Shown: piece by piece, positions 1-5,246 of the stretch
Layout: each line of letters opens with the position of its first letter
Position numbering within the stretch: position 1 is the stretch's first letter
Source of the DNA: an uncultured Angelakisella sp.
GTDB taxonomy: Bacteria; Bacillota; Clostridia; Oscillospirales; Ruminococcaceae
Assembly: GCA_910585535.1 (NCBI GenBank)
Contig: CAJUFK010000166.1
Location: forward strand, 1 to 5,905
Direction of reading: 5' to 3'
DNA: 5,905 nt
Program-made: the position numbers and the translations under genes
Notes under the pieces: model-generated
What the model saw: the letters and a program-made list of their open reading frames with translations, nothing else
Told to the model about the DNA's origin: nothing
Database searches by the model: none

Positions 1-130
1 GGGCGAGGAAAATTTTTGACTGTCGAAGCCACAAAAACGCCGGAATCCTTTCTGGTTTTCAAGTTTTTGGGGCAAAGACAGACGGAAATTTTGCCGTCCA
101 GATGGGTGCGGCGGCTATTGGTACAGCTTC

Positions 131-802
131 TTACTCAAAAAGATACCGGATGGTTTCCAAGACCGCCTGGTCCCTGGGGGCGCTGTGGGGGATGAAGAAG
201 TAGAAGGTCCCCTCCGGCAGGTCGTCCCGCTCCCGGAGGAAGCGGCAGCCGGACAGTTCAATGGCGCTGGGGACAGGCTCCCCGTACTGGTCCGGGGCGT
301 CCACCAGATAGGGGGAGAGCCGCTGGTAAAGATCCTGGGGCAAAAATTCGGACAGATCCCGCATGGGAATGTCTCCGGCGAAATGCCGGTAGACCTCCCC
401 GGTGGTTACAACAAAGTCCAGATCCCCCACCGCCATGTAGGCGATGATCTTGCCGTTGCTGGCCGCTGAATACTCGGTGGCCTCCCCGCCCAGGTCGATG
501 TACAGGTCGTCGTCAAAAAGGATCTTCTGGCTCCTGTCCAGGGACAGACGGGAGGCAAGGTCCTTTTGGATCTCCTCCACCGGGAAGGCGCTGTAGACAT
601 CGTTGGTGAAAAAGCCCTGAAGGACCGTCTCCTTTTGCCCCTGGACCACAACGTCTACAGCGTAGCTCAAAAAGAGGAGCAGGATGAGAAAGCCGGCGAA
701 CCACCCCTTGTAATAGACAAAAAGGTATTGCAGCTTCTTCTTCCAGGACAGAGCCCGGAGTTTTTCCGCTTCGGCGCGGTACCAGTTGCGGATCCTTGTC
801 AT
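131..802 (-). CDS. Unrecognised single-span membrane protein, third gene of the phosphodiesterase operon
   Basis: I do not recognise this 223-residue protein by name. It has a basic, probably cytoplasmic N-terminus (residues 1-32, including W-K-K-K at 20-23), one strong membrane span at about 33-53, and a roughly 170-residue acidic C-terminal part that should lie outside the cell. There is no lipobox and no cleavable-looking signal, so it is probably an anchored protein. Residues 112-155 (S-A-A-S-N-G-K...A-V-G-D-L-D-F-V-V...R-D-L-S-E-F-L-P) resemble from memory the pattern seen in periplasmic-binding-protein-like folds (a 'G-D-x-D-v-v' strand followed by 'D-L-S'), so a small sensor or binding domain is possible. 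That is inference only. Its ATG lies 1 nt after the YesL stop codon and no good ribosome binding site is visible, which suggests translational coupling. Coding is convincing from the conserved gene packing and the protein-like composition. Confidence 0.8.
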   Translation of the reverse strand: MTRIRNWYRAEAEKLRALSWKKKLQYLFVYYKGWFAGFLILLLFLSYAVDVVVQGQKETVLQGFFTNDVYSAFPVEEIQKDLASRLSLDRSQKILFDDDLYIDLGGEATEYSAASNGKIIAYMAVGDLDFVVTTGEVYRHFAGDIPMRDLSEFLPQDLYQRLSPYLVDAPDQYGEPVPSAIELSGCRFLRERDDLPEGTFYFFIPHSAPRDQAVLETIRYLFE

Positions 803-803
803 A

Positions 804-1508
804 TCACACCAGCCACATCTCGTCGCCTTGGGGGGCGGAGCCGGCGCCTGAACTGTTTCCGCCGTCCTCCCCGCCGTTTTGGCTTTCCTCCATGCCCAGC
901 CAGGGACAGCGGAGGAACACCCCGTACAAAAAATAAGAGGAAAAGAAGATATACATTCCGATCCAGATGAAGAACAGCCCGCTGAGGAAGAAGATCCCCA
1001 CCGCCGCCAGGATCAGCAGCACCGCCAGGGTGATGGTGACATGGAGGTTCCCGATGGACAGAAAGAAGCTGTTCAGGAGCAGTTCCTTCCAGGGGAGATC
1101 ATAGACGGTGAGAAGGGGGTACAGGTAGAAGGAGCAGCAGAGGAACACCAGGGCGCAGCAGCCCACTACCCCCATCAGGGCGATGCCCAAAAGGCCGCCC
1201 CGGGCCAGATAAAAGTTCCAGGCCGCCAGAAGGTCGGCGGCGAAGAAGAGCATCCCGGCAAAAAGCCCCAGTCCAAGCAGCGTGCCCCGCTTAAAGTGTC
1301 TGCGGAAGGAGCGGAAGTAGGCCCGCAGCACCGTCCCCTCGATGTTCTGGGCCTGGCGCATGGTGAAATCGTAAAAGGAGGCGGTGGCCGCCCCCAGGGT
1401 CACCAGAGGCAGGGAGGTGAGAAACCACAGAAAGCTGAGACAGGCCACATCCGCCAGCTTGCTGAAGAACTGCCAAAATTTGTTTTCCGGGTCGAAAAGC
1501 TGTATCAT
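804..1508 (-). CDS. YesL/DUF624-family integral membrane protein
   Basis: A 234-residue polytopic membrane protein of the YesL (DUF624) family. The N-terminal signature is visible: a short amphipathic start, then L-W-F-L-T-S-L-P-L-V-T-L-G-A-A-T-A-S at 27-44, which closely follows the family pattern 'LW-l-slP-vTiGaa'. About five membrane spans are expected, near residues 19-42, 76-97, 105-131, 152-175 and 177-199. The loop at 62-74 is strongly basic and probably cytoplasmic. Family members in Bacillus and Clostridia commonly sit beside ABC importers with family-1 binding proteins; their biochemical role is not established. The start is fixed by GGAG (1516-1519 on the complement) 7 nt before ATG, overlapping the end of the phosphodiesterase gene, whose stop is 4 nt away. 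The last 28 residues form a Gly/Ser/Asp/Glu/Asn-rich tail after the final span, which looks unusual for the family. Confidence 0.88.
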   Translation of the reverse strand: MIQLFDPENKFWQFFSKLADVACLSFLWFLTSLPLVTLGAATASFYDFTMRQAQNIEGTVLRAYFRSFRRHFKRGTLLGLGLFAGMLFFAADLLAAWNFYLARGGLLGIALMGVVGCCALVFLCCSFYLYPLLTVYDLPWKELLLNSFFLSIGNLHVTITLAVLLILAAVGIFFLSGLFFIWIGMYIFFSSYFLYGVFLRCPWLGMEESQNGGEDGGNSSGAGSAPQGDEMWLV

Positions 1509-1512
1509 CCCG

Positions 1513-2235
1513 TCACTCCAGAATGTTGGTGGTGATAAAGTCCACGCCCATCTCCAGGACCTTATGAGCGTCCTCCAGGGTGTTCACTGTCCAGCAGTTC
1601 ACCAAGAGACCCGCCTTGTGGACCTCCTCCACCAGCTCCTTGGTCAGGGCCCGGTGGTCGATGTCCAGGTCCAGGCGGTACTTCACCATCTGCTCCAAAG
1701 CCCCGTCCACCCACTTCTCCAGAAGGATCTGGGCGGGAAGCTCCGGGTAGTGCTGGCGCAGGAACAGGAGGTTCTGGGGCTGGAAGGAAATAAAAATCAC
1801 ATGGTCCAAATAGTCCTCCCGGCGGAAGATCTCCACCAGTCTGACGATGTCCTCCTCCGCCATGGGGTTTTTGAACTCAAAGACGCAGGTCTTTTCATAC
1901 CGCTTGCAGATGCCGATGTATTCCTCCACCGTGGGCATTATCAGGTCGGCCCGGCCCCGCTTGCCGTCCAGGTCTGTCAGGCGGAGGCTGCGAAGCGTCT
2001 CGAAGGTGCTTTCCTCCAGGACCAGGTGGTCCAGCCCCACCCGTTGGGTGTTGTCGTCGTGGAACAGCACAAACTGCCCGTCCTTGGTGCGGTGGACATC
2101 GGTTTCGATGCCGAAGATGCTTTCCCGGTTGCCGGCGGCAACAAAGGCGGAGCAGGTGTTTTCCTTTTCCAGGGCGCTGAGTCCCCGATGGGCCACAAGC
2201 TTTACCTGCTTGTCGCCAAGTTTGATGGTGGTCAT
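1513..2235 (-). CDS. ugpQ: Glycerophosphodiester phosphodiesterase (GDPD family, cytoplasmic UgpQ-like)
   Basis: A 240-residue GDPD-family enzyme expected to hydrolyse glycerophosphodiesters to sn-glycerol-3-phosphate and an alcohol. Family catalytic and metal-binding positions are present: H16-R17-G18, E25-N26-T27, E44 and D46 in G-I-E-T-D-V, H59-D60 in F-H-D-D-N-T, and E120/K122 in F-E-F-K-N. W-T-V-N-T and the closing G-V-D-F-I-T-T-N block match the C-terminal TIM-barrel strands. No signal peptide or membrane span is seen, so it should act in the cytoplasm, like E. coli UgpQ (about the same length). I chose the ATG at 2235 over an in-frame ATG 14 codons upstream. It has AGGA 6 nt before it, whereas the longer form would translate through this Shine-Dalgarno sequence and add a polar extension before the barrel. 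It is first in a leftward operon and divergent from a UgpB-like importer, a context that supports glycerophosphodiester use. The symbol rests on that context. Confidence 0.93.
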   Translation of the reverse strand: MTTIKLGDKQVKLVAHRGLSALEKENTCSAFVAAGNRESIFGIETDVHRTKDGQFVLFHDDNTQRVGLDHLVLEESTFETLRSLRLTDLDGKRGRADLIMPTVEEYIGICKRYEKTCVFEFKNPMAEEDIVRLVEIFRREDYLDHVIFISFQPQNLLFLRQHYPELPAQILLEKWVDGALEQMVKYRLDLDIDHRALTKELVEEVHKAGLLVNCWTVNTLEDAHKVLEMGVDFITTNILE

Positions 2236-2236
2236 G

Positions 2237-2252
2237 ACAGATCCTCTCTTTT
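2237..2252 (-). promoter_or_regulatory. Phosphodiesterase ribosome binding site within a repeated motif
   Basis: On the complement the sequence reads AAAAGAGAGGATCTGT and then CATG, putting AGGA 6 nt before the ATG at 2235. This decides the start of the phosphodiesterase gene. The whole 16-mer recurs with one mismatch in the ugpB promoter spacer (2663-2678), and 13 of its last 14 bases recur at the ugpA start (4260-4273). Confidence 0.75.
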
Positions 2253-2297
2253 CCTTCGTCGATTTTGTCTGGTCCAAAGCGCGGCGGCAAGGGCAAT

Positions 2298-2336
2298 AAA
2301 AAAACTGCCCGCCTCCTCCTAAGACCCTTCGCAGGC
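2298..2336 (-). terminator. Possible leftward intrinsic terminator or attenuator in the phosphodiesterase leader
   Basis: Read on the complement, GCCTGC (2336-2331) can pair with GCGGGC (2312-2307) through six pairs including one G-U. The loop is 18 nt, and after AG comes a run of seven T (2304-2298). The stem is short and the loop large, so termination strength is uncertain. It sits about 60 nt upstream of the phosphodiesterase start, where a terminator would attenuate that operon rather than end another gene. A competing CCCTT/AAGGG stem (2344-2340 with 2329-2325) would enclose GCCTGC in its loop. Confidence 0.25.
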
Positions 2337-2459
2337 TCTAAGGGATCACGAACAGGAACCCGCCCTCTCTCTTCCGCATGGACCTTTTCCCGGGACCGCC
2401 AGCCTGGGCCGGAACGACAGACTGCCTGCAAAGGGCCGGTCCAGGGGGATCCTTTTTTA

Positions 2460-2488
2460 AGTATAATACAAACCATGGCGGCACGCAA
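2460..2488 (-). promoter_or_regulatory. Weak candidate promoter for the leftward phosphodiesterase operon
   Basis: On the complement TTGCGT (2488-2483) and TATACT (2465-2460) are separated by 17 nt, placing a start of transcription near 2453 and giving a leader of about 220 nt. The -10 is good and the -35 matches only at TTG. A second weak option is nearer the gene: TTGCCG (2290-2285), a 17-nt spacer and CAAAAT (2267-2262). Neither is decisive. Confidence 0.3.
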
Positions 2489-2519
2489 GGGATATTTGGC
2501 CCAAAAACACAGGGGTTTT

Positions 2520-2538
2520 CCCGCCAGGCCCTGGCGGG
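2520..2538. repeat. Perfect 9-bp inverted repeat with minimal loop
   Basis: CCCGCCAGG is followed after one base by CCTGGCGGG, giving a GC-rich palindrome; as RNA it would realistically be a 7-8 bp stem. It is flanked by TTTT on the left and TTT on the right, too short for a standard intrinsic terminator on either strand. It could be a protein-binding palindrome or a remnant of a small intergenic repeat. The sequence alone does not decide. Confidence 0.45.
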
Positions 2539-2657
2539 TTTCACCGATAAAGCACAGAAATACGGGTTTTTGTTTTCCATCAGCGGACCAAGGGACGGCG
2601 CTTGTCCACAAAATGGTAACATCCTTAACGGTCCATTAAAATATGGGAATTAAACAC

Positions 2658-2686
2658 TTGCCAAAAGAGGGGATCTGTGGTAAAAT
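2658..2686 (+). promoter_or_regulatory. Main promoter of the ugpB-ugpA-ugpE operon
   Basis: TTGCCA (2658-2663) and TAAAAT (2681-2686) are separated by exactly 17 nt, and TG at 2678-2679 one base before the -10 makes it an extended -10 element. This is close to the housekeeping sigma-A consensus and is the best promoter in the window. Transcription should start near 2693, leaving a leader of about 150 nt before the ugpB ATG at 2846. The spacer holds one copy of the AAAAGAGRGGATCTGT motif. Confidence 0.75.
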
Positions 2687-2721
2687 AATTGTGTGCAAAA
2701 TAGCGAATCCCATAAAAATCC

Positions 2722-2756
2722 GTTATGCCGGAATTGCTACGCATTCCTGGCATAAC
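2722..2756 (+). repeat. Leader hairpin 1 upstream of ugpB
   Basis: GTTATGCCGGAAT (2722-2734) pairs with ATTCC and GGCATAAC (2743-2756), leaving T2748 as a single bulge and TGCTACGC as an 8-nt loop: 13 base pairs in total. It lies about 30 nt into the predicted ugpB transcript. On the complement it is followed by GGATTTTT, so it might also act as a weak leftward terminator. I do not recognise a known riboswitch class. Confidence 0.65.
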
Positions 2757-2793
2757 AAAAAAGAGCCCTTTCCTGCCAAAGGCAGGAAAGGGC
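2757..2793 (-). terminator. Strong leftward-facing terminator-shaped hairpin inside the ugpB leader
   Basis: GCCCTTTCCTGCC (2765-2777) and GGCAGGAAAGGGC (2781-2793) form a perfect 13-bp stem with an AAA loop. Read on the complement the stem is followed by TCTTTTTTGTT (the A-run at 2757-2762), the standard layout of an intrinsic terminator for leftward transcription. On the plus strand no T-run follows, so ugpB transcripts should read through and carry it as a stable leader hairpin. It would stop antisense RNA coming out of ugpB before it enters the divergent promoter region. Confidence 0.6.
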
Positions 2794-2830
2794 ATCAGCC
2801 ATCCTTAACAACAATTCCATCGTATCGATG

Positions 2831-2840
2831 AAAAGGAGAT
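2831..2840 (+). promoter_or_regulatory. ugpB ribosome binding site that decides its start
   Basis: AAAAGGAGAT places GGAG (2835-2838) 7 nt before the ATG at 2846. An in-frame ATG at 2828 lies before this site and has no Shine-Dalgarno sequence of its own. The two starts share the direct repeat ATGAAAAG (2828-2835 and 2846-2853). Confidence 0.85.
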
Positions 2841-2845
2841 TTATC

Positions 2846-4186
2846 ATGAAAAGATTTCTCTCGATTTTTCTGACCGCGATCATGGTCCTCAGCCTCTGTG
2901 CCTGCAGCGGCAGCACCGGCGGCGGCAATAACAACAGCACCCCCCCTCCTGCGGATCCCGGCAACAGCGCAGCCCCCGAGGCCCCTGCAGCCGGTACCTA
3001 CGACGTCACCGAGCCTATCACCATCACCTGGTGGCACGCCCTGGAGGATCAGTATACCGAGGCTGTGAACGAGATCGTCGAGAACTTTAATAAGAGCCAG
3101 GATCTCATCACCGTGGAAGCCAAGTACATGGGCGCCTATAAGGACATCAACGAGGCCCTGGTGGCCGCCCACGCCGCCGGCGCCGGCCTGCCCGCCCTGG
3201 CTGTGGCCAACACCGACTATGTGGCCCAGTACGGCGCCGGCGGCCTTTATGAGGACCTTGGCCCCTACATCAAGGCTACCGGCTACGACATCGAGGACTT
3301 CTCCAAGGGCCTTATCCTCAGCTCCCAGTATGACGGCAAGCAGGTCGCTATGCCCTTCCTGCACTCCACCCAGGTCATCTACTACAACAAGACCATGGCT
3401 GACGAGAAGGGCATCAAGGTCCCCGAAAAGATCGAGGACTTCCAGGCATTCCTGGAGGCCGGAGCCAAAGCCTGCGGCGGCTACGGCACCATGGTCCCCG
3501 GCTGGGACCAGTGGTACTTTGAGACCCTGTACCTCAACGAGGGCGTGGACATCATCACCCCTGACAACACCTGCGACCTGAACAGCGAGGCCGCCCTGAA
3601 GGTAACCAACCAGCTGAAGAGCTGGTACGACGCGGGCCTCATCGCCTGGCCCTTCGGACCCGACGCCTCCGCCGGGATGCGCCAGAACTTCTACGACGGC
3701 AAGACCTTCTCTGTGATGCACACCTCCTCCCTGTACAACAACTATGTGGACAAGTGCGACTTTGAGGTTGGCATGGCTTGGTACCCCGCGGGTTCCACCG
3801 GCGAGAAAAATTCCGAGGTGGGCGGCTGCGTCCTGGGCATCCCCGCCAAGAACGACCAGCAGACCAAGAACGCCGCCTGGGTGTTCCTGCAGTACCTGGT
3901 GGGTAAGGACGTCAACATGAAGTGGGCCACCATCACCGGCTATATGCCCACCCGTAACTCGGTCCTCACCACCCAGGAGGGTGTGGACTTCCTCAAGGAG
4001 AAGCCCGCCTTCCAGTGCGTCTTTGACAACCTGGACCTCATCAACCCCCGTATCCAGAACGCCGCCTGGAGCGAACTGGCCACCACCTGGAAGAACTACA
4101 TGGACACCATCATGAACCAGAAGGGTGAGGTGGAGAAGAACTCCAACGACATGGTGCAGGAGATCGACGAGATCCTGGCCGACTGA
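2846..4186 (+). CDS. ugpB: UgpB-like ABC transporter substrate-binding lipoprotein (family 1; probable glycerol-3-phosphate/glycerophosphodiester binder)
   Basis: A 446-residue extracellular solute-binding protein. Residues 1-20 form a lipoprotein signal (M-K-R-F start, hydrophobic core, L-C-A-C lipobox with C20 as the lipidated cysteine), followed by a Gly/Asn/Pro/Ala-rich linker to about residue 50. The binding domain opens with I-T-I-T-W-W-H-A-L-E (58-67), like the W-H-S-M-E of E. coli UgpB. Further UgpB-like blocks are G-W-D-Q-W (219-223), T-S-S (293-295), G-G (326-327), T-G-Y-M-P (364-368) and N-P-R-I (400-403). In UgpB the corresponding tryptophans, serine, glycine and arginine contact the ligand; this mapping is from memory. 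Length fits the family. The neighbouring phosphodiesterase supports a glycerophosphodiester ligand, but a sugar remains possible. Codon use is strongly biased to C/G third bases, consistent with high expression. Confidence 0.9.
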   Translation: MKRFLSIFLTAIMVLSLCACSGSTGGGNNNSTPPPADPGNSAAPEAPAAGTYDVTEPITITWWHALEDQYTEAVNEIVENFNKSQDLITVEAKYMGAYKDINEALVAAHAAGAGLPALAVANTDYVAQYGAGGLYEDLGPYIKATGYDIEDFSKGLILSSQYDGKQVAMPFLHSTQVIYYNKTMADEKGIKVPEKIEDFQAFLEAGAKACGGYGTMVPGWDQWYFETLYLNEGVDIITPDNTCDLNSEAALKVTNQLKSWYDAGLIAWPFGPDASAGMRQNFYDGKTFSVMHTSSLYNNYVDKCDFEVGMAWYPAGSTGEKNSEVGGCVLGIPAKNDQQTKNAAWVFLQYLVGKDVNMKWATITGYMPTRNSVLTTQEGVDFLKEKPAFQCVFDNLDLINPRIQNAAWSELATTWKNYMDTIMNQKGEVEKNSNDMVQEIDEILAD

Positions 4187-4214
4187 TCCGGCCGACCTTT
4201 CCTTGTTCCTTGAC

Positions 4215-4250
4215 GGCCTCCCGCGTCCCGGATCGGGGCGCGGGGCGGCC
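4215..4250 (+). repeat. GC-rich intercistronic hairpin between ugpB and ugpA
   Basis: CCCGCG-T-CCCG (4220-4230), loop GAT, then CGGG-G-CGCGGG (4234-4244) forms an 11-bp stem including one T-G pair. Outside it GGCC (4215-4218) pairs with GGCC (4247-4250) across a small internal loop. No T-run follows, so it is not an ordinary terminator. In binding-protein operons such hairpins after the first gene typically protect the upstream mRNA or cause partial termination, giving more binding protein than permease. Confidence 0.7.
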
Positions 4251-4259
4251 CATCCCACG

Positions 4260-4273
4260 AAGAAAGGATCTGT
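4260..4273 (+). promoter_or_regulatory. ugpA ribosome binding site carrying the third copy of the repeated motif
   Basis: AAGAAAGGATCTGT includes AAAGGA (4263-4268), 9 nt before the ATG at 4278, and so fixes the ugpA start. It differs from the phosphodiesterase copy at one position out of 14. Confidence 0.7.
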
Positions 4274-4277
4274 TACC

Positions 4278-5231
4278 ATGACCGCTTCTCCCGCGACAGC
4301 TCCCAAGGCAGCTGCGGATACGCCGAAAAAGAAGCCGTTTCTAACCCAGCGGCAGAAGTCTAAGTTCATTGACTTTCTTTTTGTGGTGCCCGCTATGGCT
4401 TTGCTGGCGCTTTTCACCTACTATCCGGTAGCCAAGCTGGTCCAGATCAGCCTTACAGACTGGAACCTCCTTAACGACACCTGGAACTTCGTCGGCCTGA
4501 AAAACTGGGTCTGGCTCTTTGCCGGATCCGGGGCCAAGTACCTTTGGAACTCCCTGAAGGTCACCTTCCTGTACTCCCTGGGGGAGATCTTCGCCACCCT
4601 GGTGGGCGGGATGCTCCTGGCCCTGCTCTTTGGGCGGATGACCCGCTCCTTCGGGGCCATGCGGGCCATCCTCTTTGTCCCCAAGTATGTGGCCATGTCC
4701 TCCTGCGCCGTGGTGTTTATGTGGATCCTCAACACCGATTACGGCGTTCTCAACTACCTGCTCCAGCAGGTAGGCATTGCCCCTATTAACTGGCTGGGCG
4801 ACAAGTCCACCGCCCTGCTCTCGGTGCTGATGACCACCTGCTGGCGTGTGCTGGGCTACGGTATGATGATCTATCTGTCCGCTATGATCGGCATTTCGCC
4901 CCAGTATTATGAGGCGGCCGCCCTGGACGGGGCTAACAAGCGGGAGCAGTTCTTCAAGATCACCCTGCCCCTGCTGTCTCCCACCACCCTCTTCCTGCTG
5001 GTGACCACCTTCCTGTCCTCTATGAAGGTGTTCCAGTCGGTGGACATCCTGACCAGCGGCGGGCCCTCCCGTTCTACCGAGGTGTTCGTCTACCTCATCT
5101 ACCGCTACGCCATGGTGGACTTCCGGATGGACCGGGCGGCGACCTCTGCCGTCATGTTCTTTGTCATCCTGCTGACCATCACGGTGGCGACGATGAAGTA
5201 TTCCAACAACGCCGTCAACTACGATTCTTAA
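4278..5231 (+). CDS. ugpA: UgpA-like ABC transporter permease (MalF/UgpA type)
   Basis: A 317-residue inner-membrane permease, the first of two subunits forming the import channel for the UgpB-like protein. An Ala/Pro/Lys-rich N-terminal tail (residues 1-32) precedes the first span at about 33-52; Y-Y-P at 48-50 and the following S-L-T-D-W are typical of the subfamily. Several further hydrophobic spans follow. The cytoplasmic EAA loop that docks to the ATPase is intact: E212-A-A-A-L-D-G218-A, then I-T-L-P-L-L. Length is close to or slightly above the usual 290-300 residues, the excess being the N-terminal tail. The start is chosen from AAAGGA at 4263-4268; the frame stays open upstream into ugpB, but those codons are in the wrong frame for ugpB and lack a better signal. 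It lies 91 nt after ugpB, the gap being filled by a GC-rich hairpin. The substrate assignment comes from neighbours only. Confidence 0.92.
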   Translation: MTASPATAPKAAADTPKKKPFLTQRQKSKFIDFLFVVPAMALLALFTYYPVAKLVQISLTDWNLLNDTWNFVGLKNWVWLFAGSGAKYLWNSLKVTFLYSLGEIFATLVGGMLLALLFGRMTRSFGAMRAILFVPKYVAMSSCAVVFMWILNTDYGVLNYLLQQVGIAPINWLGDKSTALLSVLMTTCWRVLGYGMMIYLSAMIGISPQYYEAAALDGANKREQFFKITLPLLSPTTLFLLVTTFLSSMKVFQSVDILTSGGPSRSTEVFVYLIYRYAMVDFRMDRAATSAVMFFVILLTITVATMKYSNNAVNYDS

Positions 5232-5246
5232 AGGGGGGACCAAGAA

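Larger units (their letters stand above)
2236..2845. other. Divergent intergenic regulatory region, about 610 bp, without a convincing gene
   Basis: This gap separates the leftward phosphodiesterase operon from the rightward transporter operon, so both promoters should lie here. From left to right I see the phosphodiesterase Shine-Dalgarno region (2242-2252), a terminator-like hairpin with a T-run facing left (2298-2336), a 13-codon mini-ORF on the complement (2338-2379), and a weak leftward promoter candidate (2460-2488). These are followed by a short perfect inverted repeat (2520-2538), TTAA-containing repeats (2616-2655), the ugpB promoter (2658-2686) and a leader with two hairpins (2722-2793). 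The right half is visibly more AT-rich than the coding DNA. Several open frames of 60-125 codons cross the region, but they overlap these signals, lack ribosome binding sites and have poor protein composition. Confidence 0.7.

Noticed and set aside
81..98. GACGG/CCGTC hairpin after the leftward operon, considered as its terminator
   Set aside because: Only five firm base pairs and no T-run follows on the complement, so the real terminator is probably left of the window.
102..203. A 33-codon plus-strand frame at the left edge
   Set aside because: No ribosome binding site, and most of it is antisense to the end of the leftward operon.
1384..2322. A 312-codon plus-strand frame opposite the phosphodiesterase
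   Set aside because: It is the complement of a gene with clear catalytic motifs and has no ribosome binding site or recognisable domain.
2393..2442. GGACCG/CGGTCC inverted repeat considered as an intergenic repeat element
   Set aside because: Only the outer six pairs match, with a 38-nt loop that does not fold convincingly.
2462..2467. TATAAT on the plus strand as a second ugpB promoter
   Set aside because: No acceptable -35 lies 16-18 nt upstream; the promoter at 2658-2686 is far better. The same bases serve the weak leftward candidate.
2338..2622. A 94-codon leftward frame in the intergenic region
   Set aside because: No ribosome binding site at its start, Pro/Cys-rich composition without domains, and it crosses the candidate leftward promoter. 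Only its last 13 codons are discussed, as a possible leader peptide.
2643..2831. A 62-codon plus-strand frame just before ugpB
   Set aside because: It overlaps the ugpB promoter and both leader hairpins, its start lies upstream of the predicted transcription start, and it has no Shine-Dalgarno sequence.
2795..4417. A 540-codon open frame antisense to ugpB
   Set aside because: Its codons are in exact register with the sense codons of ugpB, so it stays open simply because ugpB avoids TTA, CTA and TCA. The translation is rich in Val, Gly, His and Ala, has no domain I recognise, and crosses the leader terminator hairpin.
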